A stretch of 18,912 bases of DNA from Synergistaceae bacterium (GTDB lineage: Bacteria; Synergistota; Synergistia; Synergistales; Synergistaceae), in NCBI GenBank assembly GCA_030539135.1, contig JAUNSQ010000011.1:1-18912 (forward strand), read 5' to 3'. The notes under the pieces were generated by a model. It was given only the letters and a program-made list of their open reading frames with translations. It was not told the origin of the DNA and made no database searches. Within the stretch, counting starts at the first letter, position 1. Each line of letters opens with the position of its first letter. This document shows positions 6,436 through 14,509 of this stretch, in pieces. The translations under genes were made by a program, and so were the position numbers.

Positions 6436-6464
6436 ATTATAATTTATGATGCTGGCCGTGTAAA
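6436..6464 (-). promoter_or_regulatory. Promoter of the DNA-deoxyinosine glycosylase gene
   Basis: On the minus strand, TTTACA (6464-6459) and a perfect TATAAT (6441-6436) are 17 bp apart. Transcription would start about 10 nt before the glycosylase ATG, giving a very short leader. Confidence 0.6.
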
Positions 6465-6516
6465 TTATGCAACCGATTGACAAAAGATTATTACAGCGTA
6501 AATCGTTATTATATAC

Positions 6517-6544
6517 TTGACGTATTTGCCAACTGAGATATAAT
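6517..6544 (+). promoter_or_regulatory. carAB promoter
   Basis: TTGACG (6517-6522) and TATAAT (6539-6544) are separated by 16 bp, predicting a start near 6551 and an 88-nt leader before carA. It is divergent from the glycosylase promoter about 55 bp away. Confidence 0.65.
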
Positions 6545-6574
6545 ACTCTGGACTTGAACGGTAGATAAGAATTG

Positions 6575-6607
6575 AAAATAAACAAAACAATATTTTATGT
6601 TTATTTT
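6575..6607 (+). repeat. AT-rich inverted repeat in the carA leader
   Basis: AAAATAAAC (6575-6583) and GTTTATTTT (6599-6607) are perfect inverted copies separated by 15 nt. The element is within the predicted carA transcript, upstream of the RBS (GAAGG, 6624-6628). It is too AT-rich for a normal terminator. It might be a weak hairpin or a protein-binding site. Confidence 0.4.
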
Positions 6608-6638
6608 TCGTAATTACAAGATAGAAGGCGAGCAAAAA

Positions 6639-7691
6639 ATGAAGGACCGCGTATTTTTAACACTTTCAGACGGGACGGTTTTTGCCGGACGCGGAGATAT
6701 CAGCGCGCCGACGGAGGGCGAGGTCGTATTCACCACAGCTTCATGCGGATATCCCCAGACTTTGACAGACCCGTCGTTTTGTGGGCAAATAGTCGTTTTT
6801 GCCTTCCCGCCGATAGGGATATACGGTGTGGACACGGACAGGCTGGAGGGCAGACGCCCATGGCTGACCTCCGCGGTATGTACCGTGGCGGATGAGACGA
6901 AAAATGGACGCTCCGAACATTTAAGTTCATGGATGGCGAAGAACGGTGTGCCGTTTATAGACGGCATGGATACACGACAGATAATTTTGAAGATACGCGA
7001 GCATGGTTCAATGATGGGGAGGCTTGATACCGCCCCGAATATCCCGGAGATGAAAGACCTGCCGCGCGATATGGTGACGAAAGTTTCCTGCAAGAACGTC
7101 GAAACTTTCGGAGACGGCGACGTTGTCATCGGCCTTATGGATTACGGAGTGAAGGAAAATATCATAAGAAGTTTTGTCGCGCGCGGCTGTAAGGTCGTGC
7201 GTTTCCCAAATACCACGAACGCTGAGAAGGTCTTGTCGTCCGACGTGGACGCCATACTCCTGAGCAACGGCCCGGGCGACCCGTCCGTGCTGGATAACGA
7301 AGTAAAGGAGATAAGGGCGCTGCTTGGCAAGAGGCCGTTGCTTGGAGTATGCCTTGGTAATCAGTTGCTTGCGCGCGCATGCGGCGCTTCCACGCATAAA
7401 CTCGCGTTTGGACATAGGGGGGCGAACCAGCCGGTCGTTGACGTTAAGACTGGAAAAGGATTTCTCACCAGCCAAAACCACCAGTATGCCGTCCTTGAGG
7501 ACAGCCTTGATGGCACGGGGCTTGAGATCGCATTCCGCCACCTCGGCGATGGGACGGTCGAAGGGCTTGTCGACCGTGAGCGCAGCGCTTACAGCGTGCA
7601 GTTCCATCCTGAGGCTTCGCCCGGCCCGGAGGACGCCTCGTATATATTTGATGAATTTGTTGAGCGCATACGCGCGCATAAGGCGGTATAG
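6639..7691 (+). CDS. carA: Carbamoyl-phosphate synthase small (glutaminase) subunit
   Basis: 350 residues. The start is the ATG at 6639 with GAAGG 10 nt upstream; an in-frame ATG at 6597 lies in the leader and has no RBS. The N-terminal CarA domain (about 1-150) contains GYPQTLTDPSFCGQ. The class I glutamine amidotransferase domain (about 160-345) has SNGPGDP at 209-215 and the catalytic triad C238 (GVCLGNQ), H323 and E325 (FHPEASPGPED). It hydrolyses glutamine and channels ammonia to CarB for carbamoyl phosphate, feeding pyrimidine and arginine synthesis. carB follows after 2 nt, so the pair is translationally linked. No other pyr or arg gene is adjacent. Confidence 0.96.
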   Translation: MKDRVFLTLSDGTVFAGRGDISAPTEGEVVFTTASCGYPQTLTDPSFCGQIVVFAFPPIGIYGVDTDRLEGRRPWLTSAVCTVADETKNGRSEHLSSWMAKNGVPFIDGMDTRQIILKIREHGSMMGRLDTAPNIPEMKDLPRDMVTKVSCKNVETFGDGDVVIGLMDYGVKENIIRSFVARGCKVVRFPNTTNAEKVLSSDVDAILLSNGPGDPSVLDNEVKEIRALLGKRPLLGVCLGNQLLARACGASTHKLAFGHRGANQPVVDVKTGKGFLTSQNHQYAVLEDSLDGTGLEIAFRHLGDGTVEGLVDRERSAYSVQFHPEASPGPEDASYIFDEFVERIRAHKAV

Positions 7692-7693
7692 AG

Positions 7694-10600
7694 ATGAGAG
7701 ACGAAAGTATAAAGACGGTACTTGTATTAGGTTCGGGCCCAATTAGGATCGGGCAGGCGGCCGAATTTGACTACGCAGGCAGCCAAGCTTGCCGCGCTCT
7801 TAAAGAAGAGGGCTGCAAGGTCATCCTTCTCAACAGCAATCCCGCGACTATCCAGACAGATACGTCTGTCGCGGATATCGTATGTATAAAGCCGCTGCTC
7901 CCGAACGTCGTTGAGGACATCCTCAAGGAATACAGGCCCGACGGCGTTGTAGCTACGCTCGGTGGGCAGACGGGGCTCAACCTTTGCATGGAATGCGGCA
8001 GACTGGGCATCTGGGAGAAGTACGGCTGTAAGGTGCTTGGCACGCAGCCTGAGGCGATAGCGAGGGCGGAGGGAAGAGAACCATTCCGCAAGGCCATGCT
8101 CGGCGCGAACCAGCCGATAATTGCAAGCATGGGCATATCTTCCGTGGCTGCAGCGCAGGAATTCCTCGCGCGCACGCCTCTGCCCCTTATACTTCGTCCT
8201 GATTTTACGCTCGGCGGCTCGGGGAACTCCGTAGTTAGAGACATCGAGGACTTTGTCGTGCAGGTCGAAGACGCGCTCACGGCGTCGCCTGTCGGCAAGG
8301 CTCTTATAGAGCGTTATCTTGAAGGATGGCATGAGATAGAGGTCGAAGTCGTACGCGACAACGTTGGCAACTCTCTGGCCGTGTGCAGCATGGAGAATAT
8401 CGACCCGATGGGCGTCCATACCGGAGACTCAATAGTTGTATCACCGGTGCTGACGCTTACGGATAAGGAATGGCAGATGATTAGGACAGCCGCGCTCACG
8501 ATAGTCGACGTGCTCGATATACGCGGCGCGTGCAACGTGCAGTTCGCGCTCGCCCCTGACGGTTCAGAGTATTACGTAATAGAAGTGAACCCTCGCGCTA
8601 GCCGCTCCAGCGCTCTGGCGAGCAAGGCTACCGGATACCCGATAGCCCGAATGGCGGCGAAGATCGCCCTCGGACTGAACCTCACCGAGATGGCTAACCC
8701 TGTGACCGGCGCCGGCAGCGCGCTGTCGGAACCGGCGCTCGATTATGTCGCCGTCAAGGTCCCATCGTGGCCCTTCGACACGTTCCCGCAGGCTGACACA
8801 TCGCTTGGCCCTAGAATGAAGGCCACGGGAGAAGTCCTCGCGATTGGCGCCAACTTTGCTCAGGCTCTCGTAAAGGCGTGCCGTTCCCTTGAAAGGGGAC
8901 GCTCGCTTCCAGATGGACGCATGCGCTCATGGCAGACGAGAAAACTTTGGGATCAGATAAACGCACCGACGCACATGCGGCTGGAGGCGATAACGGAATT
9001 GCTGCGCAGGAGCTCTGTCACTGTGGACGAAATGGCGGAGCGCACTCATATAAGAAGATATTTTATAGAGCAATTGAACGGCATCCAGCTCGCCGAAAAA
9101 TACCTCCAGGAGGACGGAGCCGTCAACGGCAACGTTGTATCGGCAAGGATGCACGGATTTACAATAGGCAGGATAGCGGAGGCCGCTGGCATATCAAGGG
9201 ACGAGGTCGAGCGCAGGCTCGAAGAGGAAGGCTGCTTTACGGGATACCGCGAAGTGGACGGATGCGCCGGCGAATTCCCGTCAGGTTCAGGATATTACTA
9301 CGCGGCGTACGGCGTGAAGGACGACTCGTGGGAGAACGCCGAGGGCGGCGTCGCCGTCATAGGCTCCGGGGCCATACGTATAGCTCAGGGCGTTGAATTT
9401 GACTACTGCTGCGTCAAGGCTGTCGAAGCGCTGCGCCGCAGGGGCATCCGCGCGATAATGATGAACGTGAACCCTGAGACAGTCAGCACTGACCACGATA
9501 TATCCGACGCGCTTTACCTTGAACCTCTTACTACAGAGGACGCTATGCCCGTGCTGAAACGCGAGAGGGCGCAGGGCGTGTTCGCGTGCTTCGGAGGACA
9601 GACGTCGCTTAGGCTGGGGCTTGACCTTGCTTCCAAAGGCATAAAACTGTTCGGCCCCAACGCCGACGTTATCGACGCGGCGGAAGACAGAGGAAGGTTT
9701 TCGCGCCTCCTCTCAAAACTGGGTATAGCGGAGCCCGAGGGGACGGATGTTTCCTCGACAGAAGAGGGCAGAGCTATTGCCCGCAAACTTGGGTATCCTG
9801 TCATGGTGCGCCCGAGTTTCGTCATCGGCGGTGTCGCGATGAAAGCGGTGTACAACGAAAAGGATCTCACGGATGTTCTTGAAGAGGCGTTTGTCGCAGT
9901 GCCGGGACAGAAGGTAATGGTCGATAGGTTTCTGCAGGGCAGAGAATTTGAATGCGACGCGATATGCGACGGAGAGGATGTGCTTATCCCCGGAGTGTTT
10001 GAGCATATAGACCCGGCGGGGATACATTCAGGGGACTCGATGGCGGTCTTCCCGAGCTTCTCCCTTACTGACGAACAGCTTGACCAGATACTGCAGGTCG
10101 TGAAGAGGATATCGGGCGAACTCGGCATCCACGGCCTGCTTAATATCCAGTTCGTGCTGCGCGACGAGGTGTTCTGGATAATAGAGGCCAACCCAAGGGC
10201 AAGCCGCACGATCCCAATAGCGAGCAAAATATCAAAAATACCGATGGTCGATATCGCGGTCGGGCTCGCGCTTGGAGAAAAACTTGCTGATATGGGCTAC
10301 GGACTTGGCGTATGCGCCAATAAAGGGCTTTGGGGCGTGAAGGTCCCCGTGTTCTCGAATGAAAAGCTGCCAGGCATAGACTTTAAGCTGGGCCCCAGAA
10401 TGATGTCGACCGGCGAAAGCCTTGGTCTGTCGTCTAATGTATCCGACGCGCTGAACGACGCGCTTCTCGGCGCTGGATGGAATCCGCCGGAACATGGACA
10501 TATACTTATAAGCGTCGCTGACTCGCATAAGTCGGAGACGATGCCGATTGCGTCACAGTTTCTCTCCCTTGGCTGGTCGTTGTACGCCACATCTGGGACG

Positions 10601-10828
10601 GCAATGTATTTAAGAAAGTGGGGCATACACGCCAAAGAGGTGAAGCCGGAAGAAATAGTCGATATGCTTCGCTCCGGTAAGCTCGATATGATGCTGAACA
10701 TCCCCGGCGGCAATGAAAGGCATATATCACAGGGCGCTGAGCTCAGAAGAAACGCCTGTTCATGCGGGATACCATGCCTTCATTCTATGCCGGCAGTATG
10801 GGCTGTCGCGGCAAGCATGAGGAAATAA
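7694..10828 (+). CDS. carB: Carbamoyl-phosphate synthase large subunit
   Basis: 1044 residues with the duplicated ATP-grasp layout. The carboxyphosphate half covers about 1-400 (GSGPIRIGQAAEFDY, then EVNPRASRSSALASKATGYP). The oligomerisation domain is about 400-545. The carbamoyl-phosphate half is about 550-925 (EFDYCC, NPETVSTD, EANPRASRTIPIASK). An MGS-like allosteric domain runs from about 930. It uses bicarbonate, two ATP and ammonia from CarA. Small departures from E. coli are visible: GGSGNS instead of GGSGGG in the first nucleotide loop, GSGAIRIAQG instead of GGGPNRIGQG in the second half, and NIPGGNER where E. coli has NTTSGRR in the UMP/IMP region, so allostery may differ. No clear terminator follows the stop. 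Confidence 0.96.
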   Translation: MRDESIKTVLVLGSGPIRIGQAAEFDYAGSQACRALKEEGCKVILLNSNPATIQTDTSVADIVCIKPLLPNVVEDILKEYRPDGVVATLGGQTGLNLCMECGRLGIWEKYGCKVLGTQPEAIARAEGREPFRKAMLGANQPIIASMGISSVAAAQEFLARTPLPLILRPDFTLGGSGNSVVRDIEDFVVQVEDALTASPVGKALIERYLEGWHEIEVEVVRDNVGNSLAVCSMENIDPMGVHTGDSIVVSPVLTLTDKEWQMIRTAALTIVDVLDIRGACNVQFALAPDGSEYYVIEVNPRASRSSALASKATGYPIARMAAKIALGLNLTEMANPVTGAGSALSEPALDYVAVKVPSWPFDTFPQADTSLGPRMKATGEVLAIGANFAQALVKACRSLERGRSLPDGRMRSWQTRKLWDQINAPTHMRLEAITELLRRSSVTVDEMAERTHIRRYFIEQLNGIQLAEKYLQEDGAVNGNVVSARMHGFTIGRIAEAAGISRDEVERRLEEEGCFTGYREVDGCAGEFPSGSGYYYAAYGVKDDSWENAEGGVAVIGSGAIRIAQGVEFDYCCVKAVEALRRRGIRAIMMNVNPETVSTDHDISDALYLEPLTTEDAMPVLKRERAQGVFACFGGQTSLRLGLDLASKGIKLFGPNADVIDAAEDRGRFSRLLSKLGIAEPEGTDVSSTEEGRAIARKLGYPVMVRPSFVIGGVAMKAVYNEKDLTDVLEEAFVAVPGQKVMVDRFLQGREFECDAICDGEDVLIPGVFEHIDPAGIHSGDSMAVFPSFSLTDEQLDQILQVVKRISGELGIHGLLNIQFVLRDEVFWIIEANPRASRTIPIASKISKIPMVDIAVGLALGEKLADMGYGLGVCANKGLWGVKVPVFSNEKLPGIDFKLGPRMMSTGESLGLSSNVSDALNDALLGAGWNPPEHGHILISVADSHKSETMPIASQFLSLGWSLYATSGTAMYLRKWGIHAKEVKPEEIVDMLRSGKLDMMLNIPGGNERHISQGAELRRNACSCGIPCLHSMPAVWAVAASMRK

Positions 10829-10868
10829 TAAAAATACTAAACAAAAAAACGCTGGCTCTTCCATTTTA

Positions 10869-10898
10869 TTACATCATGCTTTAAAATATATCCATAAT
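10869..10898 (+). promoter_or_regulatory. Weak candidate promoter for the Lrp-nitroreductase pair
   Basis: TTACAT (10869-10874) and CATAAT (10893-10898) are 18 bp apart in an AT-rich 112-nt gap after carB. The match is moderate, and read-through from carAB is also possible because no terminator is seen. An A7-TG-T7 inverted repeat (10902-10917) lies just downstream. Confidence 0.35.
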
Positions 10899-10940
10899 GT
10901 TAAAAAAATGTTTTTTTATTGAAGAAATGGAGGAGCGGTA

Positions 10941-11414
10941 ATGCTAAACAGCAAGCTACTTGATGATATAGGCAGACAGATACTTAGGATATTGCAAGAG
11001 GACGGAAGGATATCCTTCAACGAGCTCGGCAGGAGGGTAGGGCTTTCCTCCCCTGCCGTCGCCGAAAGGGTCCGCAGGATGGAAGAAGCCGGTATAATCC
11101 TCGGTTATCGCGCCATTGTAGACCATGGCCGCATCGGTTATCCGATAATGGCCTTTATCAGGCTTTCTATCCCTGTCGCAAACCTCGCGCAGTCCGACGA
11201 ACTCGCTAAATCTATCCCGGAAGTTCTCGAATGCCATCACCTCACTGGAAGCGACGGAGTTATCCTGAAGGTCGCCGTCTCGTCAGTAGGGCACCTTGAA
11301 GAAGTGATAAGCCAGATGGGCAGCTGCGGTATGACCACTACGGCAATAGTTCTTTCCTCGCCCGTAACGGGGCGTCCGCTTGACGCGATCAAACTTCTCA
11401 GCGGTGAAAACTAG
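10941..11414 (+). CDS. Lrp/AsnC family transcriptional regulator
   Basis: 157 residues. The N-terminal winged helix-turn-helix spans about 7-57 (DDIGRQILRILQEDGRISF, then LGRRVGLSSPAVAERVRRME). A RAM-type ligand-binding and oligomerisation domain covers about 65-150 and includes ECHHLTGSDGVILKV. The family senses amino acids and controls amino-acid uptake, synthesis or breakdown, which suits a fermenter of amino acids. A strong RBS (GGAGGAG, 10929-10935) sets the start. A nitroreductase-like gene follows after 9 nt and is probably co-transcribed. The specific ligand and targets cannot be read from the sequence. Confidence 0.92.
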   Translation: MLNSKLLDDIGRQILRILQEDGRISFNELGRRVGLSSPAVAERVRRMEEAGIILGYRAIVDHGRIGYPIMAFIRLSIPVANLAQSDELAKSIPEVLECHHLTGSDGVILKVAVSSVGHLEEVISQMGSCGMTTTAIVLSSPVTGRPLDAIKLLSGEN

Positions 11415-11423
11415 AGGCTTTCA

Positions 11424-11957
11424 ATGGGCGAGATAAACAATGCGGCAATAGAGAACATACTCAGCCGCCGCAGCGTCCGTAAATACGACGAATCTCGCGT
11501 GGTCGATCAAAAGACTATAGAGACTCTGATAGAATGCGCATCGGCGGCTCCCAGCGCGCATAATCTGCGCCCGTGCCATTTCATAATAATCACAGACAGA
11601 CAGGTACTATGCAGGCTCTCTGAGGAGCACCCTTTCGGAAAGATGCTCGCGACAGCGGCGTTTGCTGTTGCGGTGTGCGGCGAGACGCAGCGTGAGGCCG
11701 CGCTGCTCGATTACTGGGAGGAAGATTGCTCGGCCGCGATGGAGAACCTGCTTTTAGCGGCGAACGCCGTTGGTCTTGCCTCAGTGTGGCTTGGTGTCAG
11801 ACACGGGCCGAACGGCCTTGAAGCAAAGATGAAGGGCCTCCTCGAAGTTCCGGGGAACATAGCCATGCTTGGCATAGCTTCGATAGGCTACCCTGTGGTT
11901 ACGGTGGATCCTCACAAAGGCATCGCGCCGACGTCTCTTCATGCTAATAAGTGGTGA
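11424..11957 (+). CDS. Nitroreductase family protein (FMN-dependent)
   Basis: 177 residues with the nitroreductase fold signature. The N-terminal SRRSVRKYDE (about 14-23) binds FMN phosphate, followed by ASAAPSAHNLRPCHFIIITD (39-58). Near the C-terminus GIASIGYPV is the usual conserved glycine-rich segment. Members reduce nitro groups, quinones, flavins or enones with NAD(P)H, and the real substrate here is unknown. The length is typical of the short single-domain subfamily. It sits 9 nt after the Lrp-like gene. Its last codons overlap the probable gyrA promoter. Confidence 0.88.
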   Translation: MGEINNAAIENILSRRSVRKYDESRVVDQKTIETLIECASAAPSAHNLRPCHFIIITDRQVLCRLSEEHPFGKMLATAAFAVAVCGETQREAALLDYWEEDCSAAMENLLLAANAVGLASVWLGVRHGPNGLEAKMKGLLEVPGNIAMLGIASIGYPVVTVDPHKGIAPTSLHANKW

Positions 11958-11980
11958 TAGACGCCCATTAGTGGTAAAAT
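11952..11980 (+). promoter_or_regulatory. Probable gyrA promoter (extended -10)
   Basis: TAAAAT (11975-11980) is preceded directly by TGG, an extended -10 element. A weak -35 (TGGTGA, 11952-11957) sits 17 bp away, inside the nitroreductase stop region. The predicted start near 11987 gives a 66-nt leader containing a GC-rich hairpin. Confidence 0.45.
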
Positions 11981-11997
11981 AGCAACGTTGATACAAG

Positions 11998-12020
11998 GAG
12001 CGGCGGCTTTACCGCCGCTC
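11998..12020 (+). promoter_or_regulatory. GC-rich hairpin in the gyrA 5' leader
   Basis: GAGCGGCGG (11998-12006) pairs perfectly with CCGCCGCTC (12012-12020) across a 5-nt loop. No U-tract follows directly, so it is a poor intrinsic terminator for the nitroreductase gene. T-rich DNA (GGGGGTTTTT) occurs only at 12041-12050. It may be a leader stabiliser or a partial terminator. Confidence 0.5.
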
Positions 12021-12052
12021 GTCATTTGCACCGTTTAGTTGGGGGTTTTTAG

Positions 12053-14509
12053 ATGGATCATAACAACAATCAAGCCAGCCTTTTTGAGATAGGCAAAGTA
12101 ATTCCGCTGCCGCTTGAAGAAGAGATCAAAGTCAGTTACCTTAATTACGCAATGAGCGTCATTGTGGGCCGCGCGCTTCCTGACGCGAGGGACGGGCTTA
12201 AGCCTGTTCAGCGCAGGATACTGTACGCGATGCTCGAGATGGGCGTACGCCACAACCAGCCGTTCAAGAAGTCGGCTCGTATCGTCGGTGATGCTATGGG
12301 TAAATATCACCCACACGGCGACGCGGCGATATATGACACGATGGCCCGTATGTCGCAGGATTTCAGCATGAGATATCCTCTCGTCGACGGACAGGGAAAC
12401 TTTGGTTCTGTCGACGGTGATTCGCCGGCCGCCATGCGTTATACGGAAGCCCGCCTCCATTCAATGGGCGAAGAGATGTTGGCGGACATAAACGAAGAGA
12501 CTGTCAACTGGGGCCCGAACTATGACGAATCCCTTCAGGAACCGCTCACACTGCCTTCCAGGATACCGAACCTGTTGGTCAATGGCAGCACCGGCATCGC
12601 AGTCGGCATGGCCACGAACATGCCCCCGCATAATATCGGAGAGGCCGTAGACGTCTGCTGCGCGCTGCTTGACGATCCCGATACGGAACTCGGCGAACTC
12701 ATGGCGCTCATGCCGGGGCCGGACTTCCCGACGGGCGGCATCATACTAGGCCGCGAAGGCATCATAGACGCATATAAGACAGGCCGCGGAAGGCTCATAG
12801 TGCGCGGCAAGGTAGATGTTGAGGACGGCCGCAAGGGCAAACAGAGCATAATAATCTCTGAGATCCCTTACATGGTCAACAAAACGACGTTTATAGAGAC
12901 GATAGCCAAGGGCGTACAGACAGGAATAATAGATGGGGTCTCCGACCTGCGTGATGAATCCGACAGAGAGGGTATGCGCATCGTAGTTGAACTCCAGCGC
13001 GATGCTGACCCGAACCTCGTCCTGCGCCAGCTCTACACGAGGACTCAGCTCCAGAGTACGTTCGGCGTCATAAACCTTGCCATAGTGGACGGCGAGACGA
13101 AAGAACTCTCGCTTAAAGAGATGGTTCTAGTATTTCTGAACCATCGCAGAAGCGTCATTCGCAGACGCACCGATTTCAGGCTGCGTAAGGCTGAGGAACG
13201 CGCCCATATACTCGAAGGGCTTATGCGCGCGCTAGACGCTATAGAAGAGGTAATTAAGATAATCCGCGGTTCTGATAATGCCGTGTCGGCGAGGAACGCG
13301 CTGGTTGAGACGCTTGGTTTCACGGAGATACAGGCCCAGGCGATACTTGATATGAAACTGCAGAGGCTCACTGGCCTTGAACGCGATAAGATAGACGCGG
13401 AACTTCGCCAGCTTTTGATGGATATCGAACGCTACCGCAGTATACTTGGCAGTTCCGCGATACTTGATTCCGTCGTAAAGGATGAACTGCTGGAAGTTCG
13501 CAAACAGTATGCCGATAAACGCCGGACTGAGATAGAGAACGCGGCCGAAGAAGTAGCCGACGAAGACCTTATCCCGGAGGAAGATATCGTCGTAGCCCTC
13601 AGCAGGGACGGATATATCCGCCGTATGCCGCTGGACGCCTATCGTGTGCAGGCTCGAGGAGGCAAGGGCGTCAAAGGCGTGACTACAAAGGCAGAGGACG
13701 AGATATCTCTACTCACCATCACAAACACTCATAGGACACTATATCTGTTCACGAGCAAAGGCCGCGTGTTCGGCATCAGGGGCTTCTCGTTGCCCGAGCC
13801 GAAGACCGGAAAGGGAAAGCTTATAGGTACTATCGTAACGATGGACAAGGGCGAAAAGGTCGTCGCCATCAAGGACAGCCAGCTTGAAGGGGCGAAGTAT
13901 GTGTTCTTCGTGACCTGCAACGGCACGGCTAAACGTCTGCCCGTCGAGGAACTCGAAGGACTTACGAGGGCTGGCCGCCGTGTGCTTACGCTGAATGACA
14001 ACGATAATATCGCGAGGGTCAGGGTCACGAGCGGAAGCGACGACCTGCTCTTCACAACTGCGCTGGGACAGACGCTGCGAGTCTCGGAGGAAGAATTCCG
14101 TCCGCTTGGCAGACAGGCGCAGGGCGTTCGCGGAATAAAACTTGCTGACGGAGACGCCGTCGTAGGATGCGATGTTGTCACAGAAGGCCGTCAGGTCTTC
14201 TTCATCAGCGAGCTTGGTAAAGGCAAACGCACACAGTACGACCAGTTCACGCAGCATCACCGCGGAGGCTACGGTGTGCGCGCTATGATGCTTGGCCCCA
14301 AGACCGGGAAACTTGTCGGCGCGTGGGGCGTTGCCGAGGACGAAGAGATAATAGTTATCACAAGCAAGGGCAGCATGATACGTATCCCGGTAAAGGACAT
14401 CTCTATACTGAGCCGCAGCGCTACCGGCTATTCAGTGAAACGTCTGGACGACGGCGACATGATAGCCGACGTTAGTATCGTCCGCAATGAGGACGAGGAA
14501 AGCTTGTAA
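12053..14509 (+). CDS. gyrA: DNA gyrase subunit A
   Basis: 818 residues, the usual GyrA length. The breakage-reunion domain has the catalytic Y130 in AMRYTEAR and the quinolone region GKYHPHGDAAIYD at 83-95. Here A91 takes the place of E. coli S83, while D95 matches D87. The C-terminal beta-pinwheel carries the GyrA box QARGGKG at 533-539, which separates GyrA from ParC; the consensus second residue is usually K or R, so A is a deviation. With GyrB (not in the window) it introduces negative supercoils using ATP. The start follows a G-rich leader (GGGGG at 12041-12045). psd begins at the base after the gyrA stop, so the membrane-lipid genes are probably in the same operon. Confidence 0.96.
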   Translation: MDHNNNQASLFEIGKVIPLPLEEEIKVSYLNYAMSVIVGRALPDARDGLKPVQRRILYAMLEMGVRHNQPFKKSARIVGDAMGKYHPHGDAAIYDTMARMSQDFSMRYPLVDGQGNFGSVDGDSPAAMRYTEARLHSMGEEMLADINEETVNWGPNYDESLQEPLTLPSRIPNLLVNGSTGIAVGMATNMPPHNIGEAVDVCCALLDDPDTELGELMALMPGPDFPTGGIILGREGIIDAYKTGRGRLIVRGKVDVEDGRKGKQSIIISEIPYMVNKTTFIETIAKGVQTGIIDGVSDLRDESDREGMRIVVELQRDADPNLVLRQLYTRTQLQSTFGVINLAIVDGETKELSLKEMVLVFLNHRRSVIRRRTDFRLRKAEERAHILEGLMRALDAIEEVIKIIRGSDNAVSARNALVETLGFTEIQAQAILDMKLQRLTGLERDKIDAELRQLLMDIERYRSILGSSAILDSVVKDELLEVRKQYADKRRTEIENAAEEVADEDLIPEEDIVVALSRDGYIRRMPLDAYRVQARGGKGVKGVTTKAEDEISLLTITNTHRTLYLFTSKGRVFGIRGFSLPEPKTGKGKLIGTIVTMDKGEKVVAIKDSQLEGAKYVFFVTCNGTAKRLPVEELEGLTRAGRRVLTLNDNDNIARVRVTSGSDDLLFTTALGQTLRVSEEEFRPLGRQAQGVRGIKLADGDAVVGCDVVTEGRQVFFISELGKGKRTQYDQFTQHHRGGYGVRAMMLGPKTGKLVGAWGVAEDEEIIVITSKGSMIRIPVKDISILSRSATGYSVKRLDDGDMIADVSIVRNEDEESL

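Noticed and set aside
6597..6638. Upstream ATG start for carA
   Set aside because: It overlaps the leader inverted repeat and lacks an RBS. The ATG at 6639 has GAAGG upstream and matches the family N-terminus.
10902..10917. A7-TG-T7 inverted repeat as a terminator for carAB
   Set aside because: The stem is only A-T pairs with a 2-nt loop, too weak and tight for an intrinsic terminator.
10897..10941. 14-codon ORF ending in TAATG at the lrp-like start
   Set aside because: It could be translationally coupled, but it consists mostly of the A7/T7 repeat and the RBS itself, with no codon enrichment related to a product.
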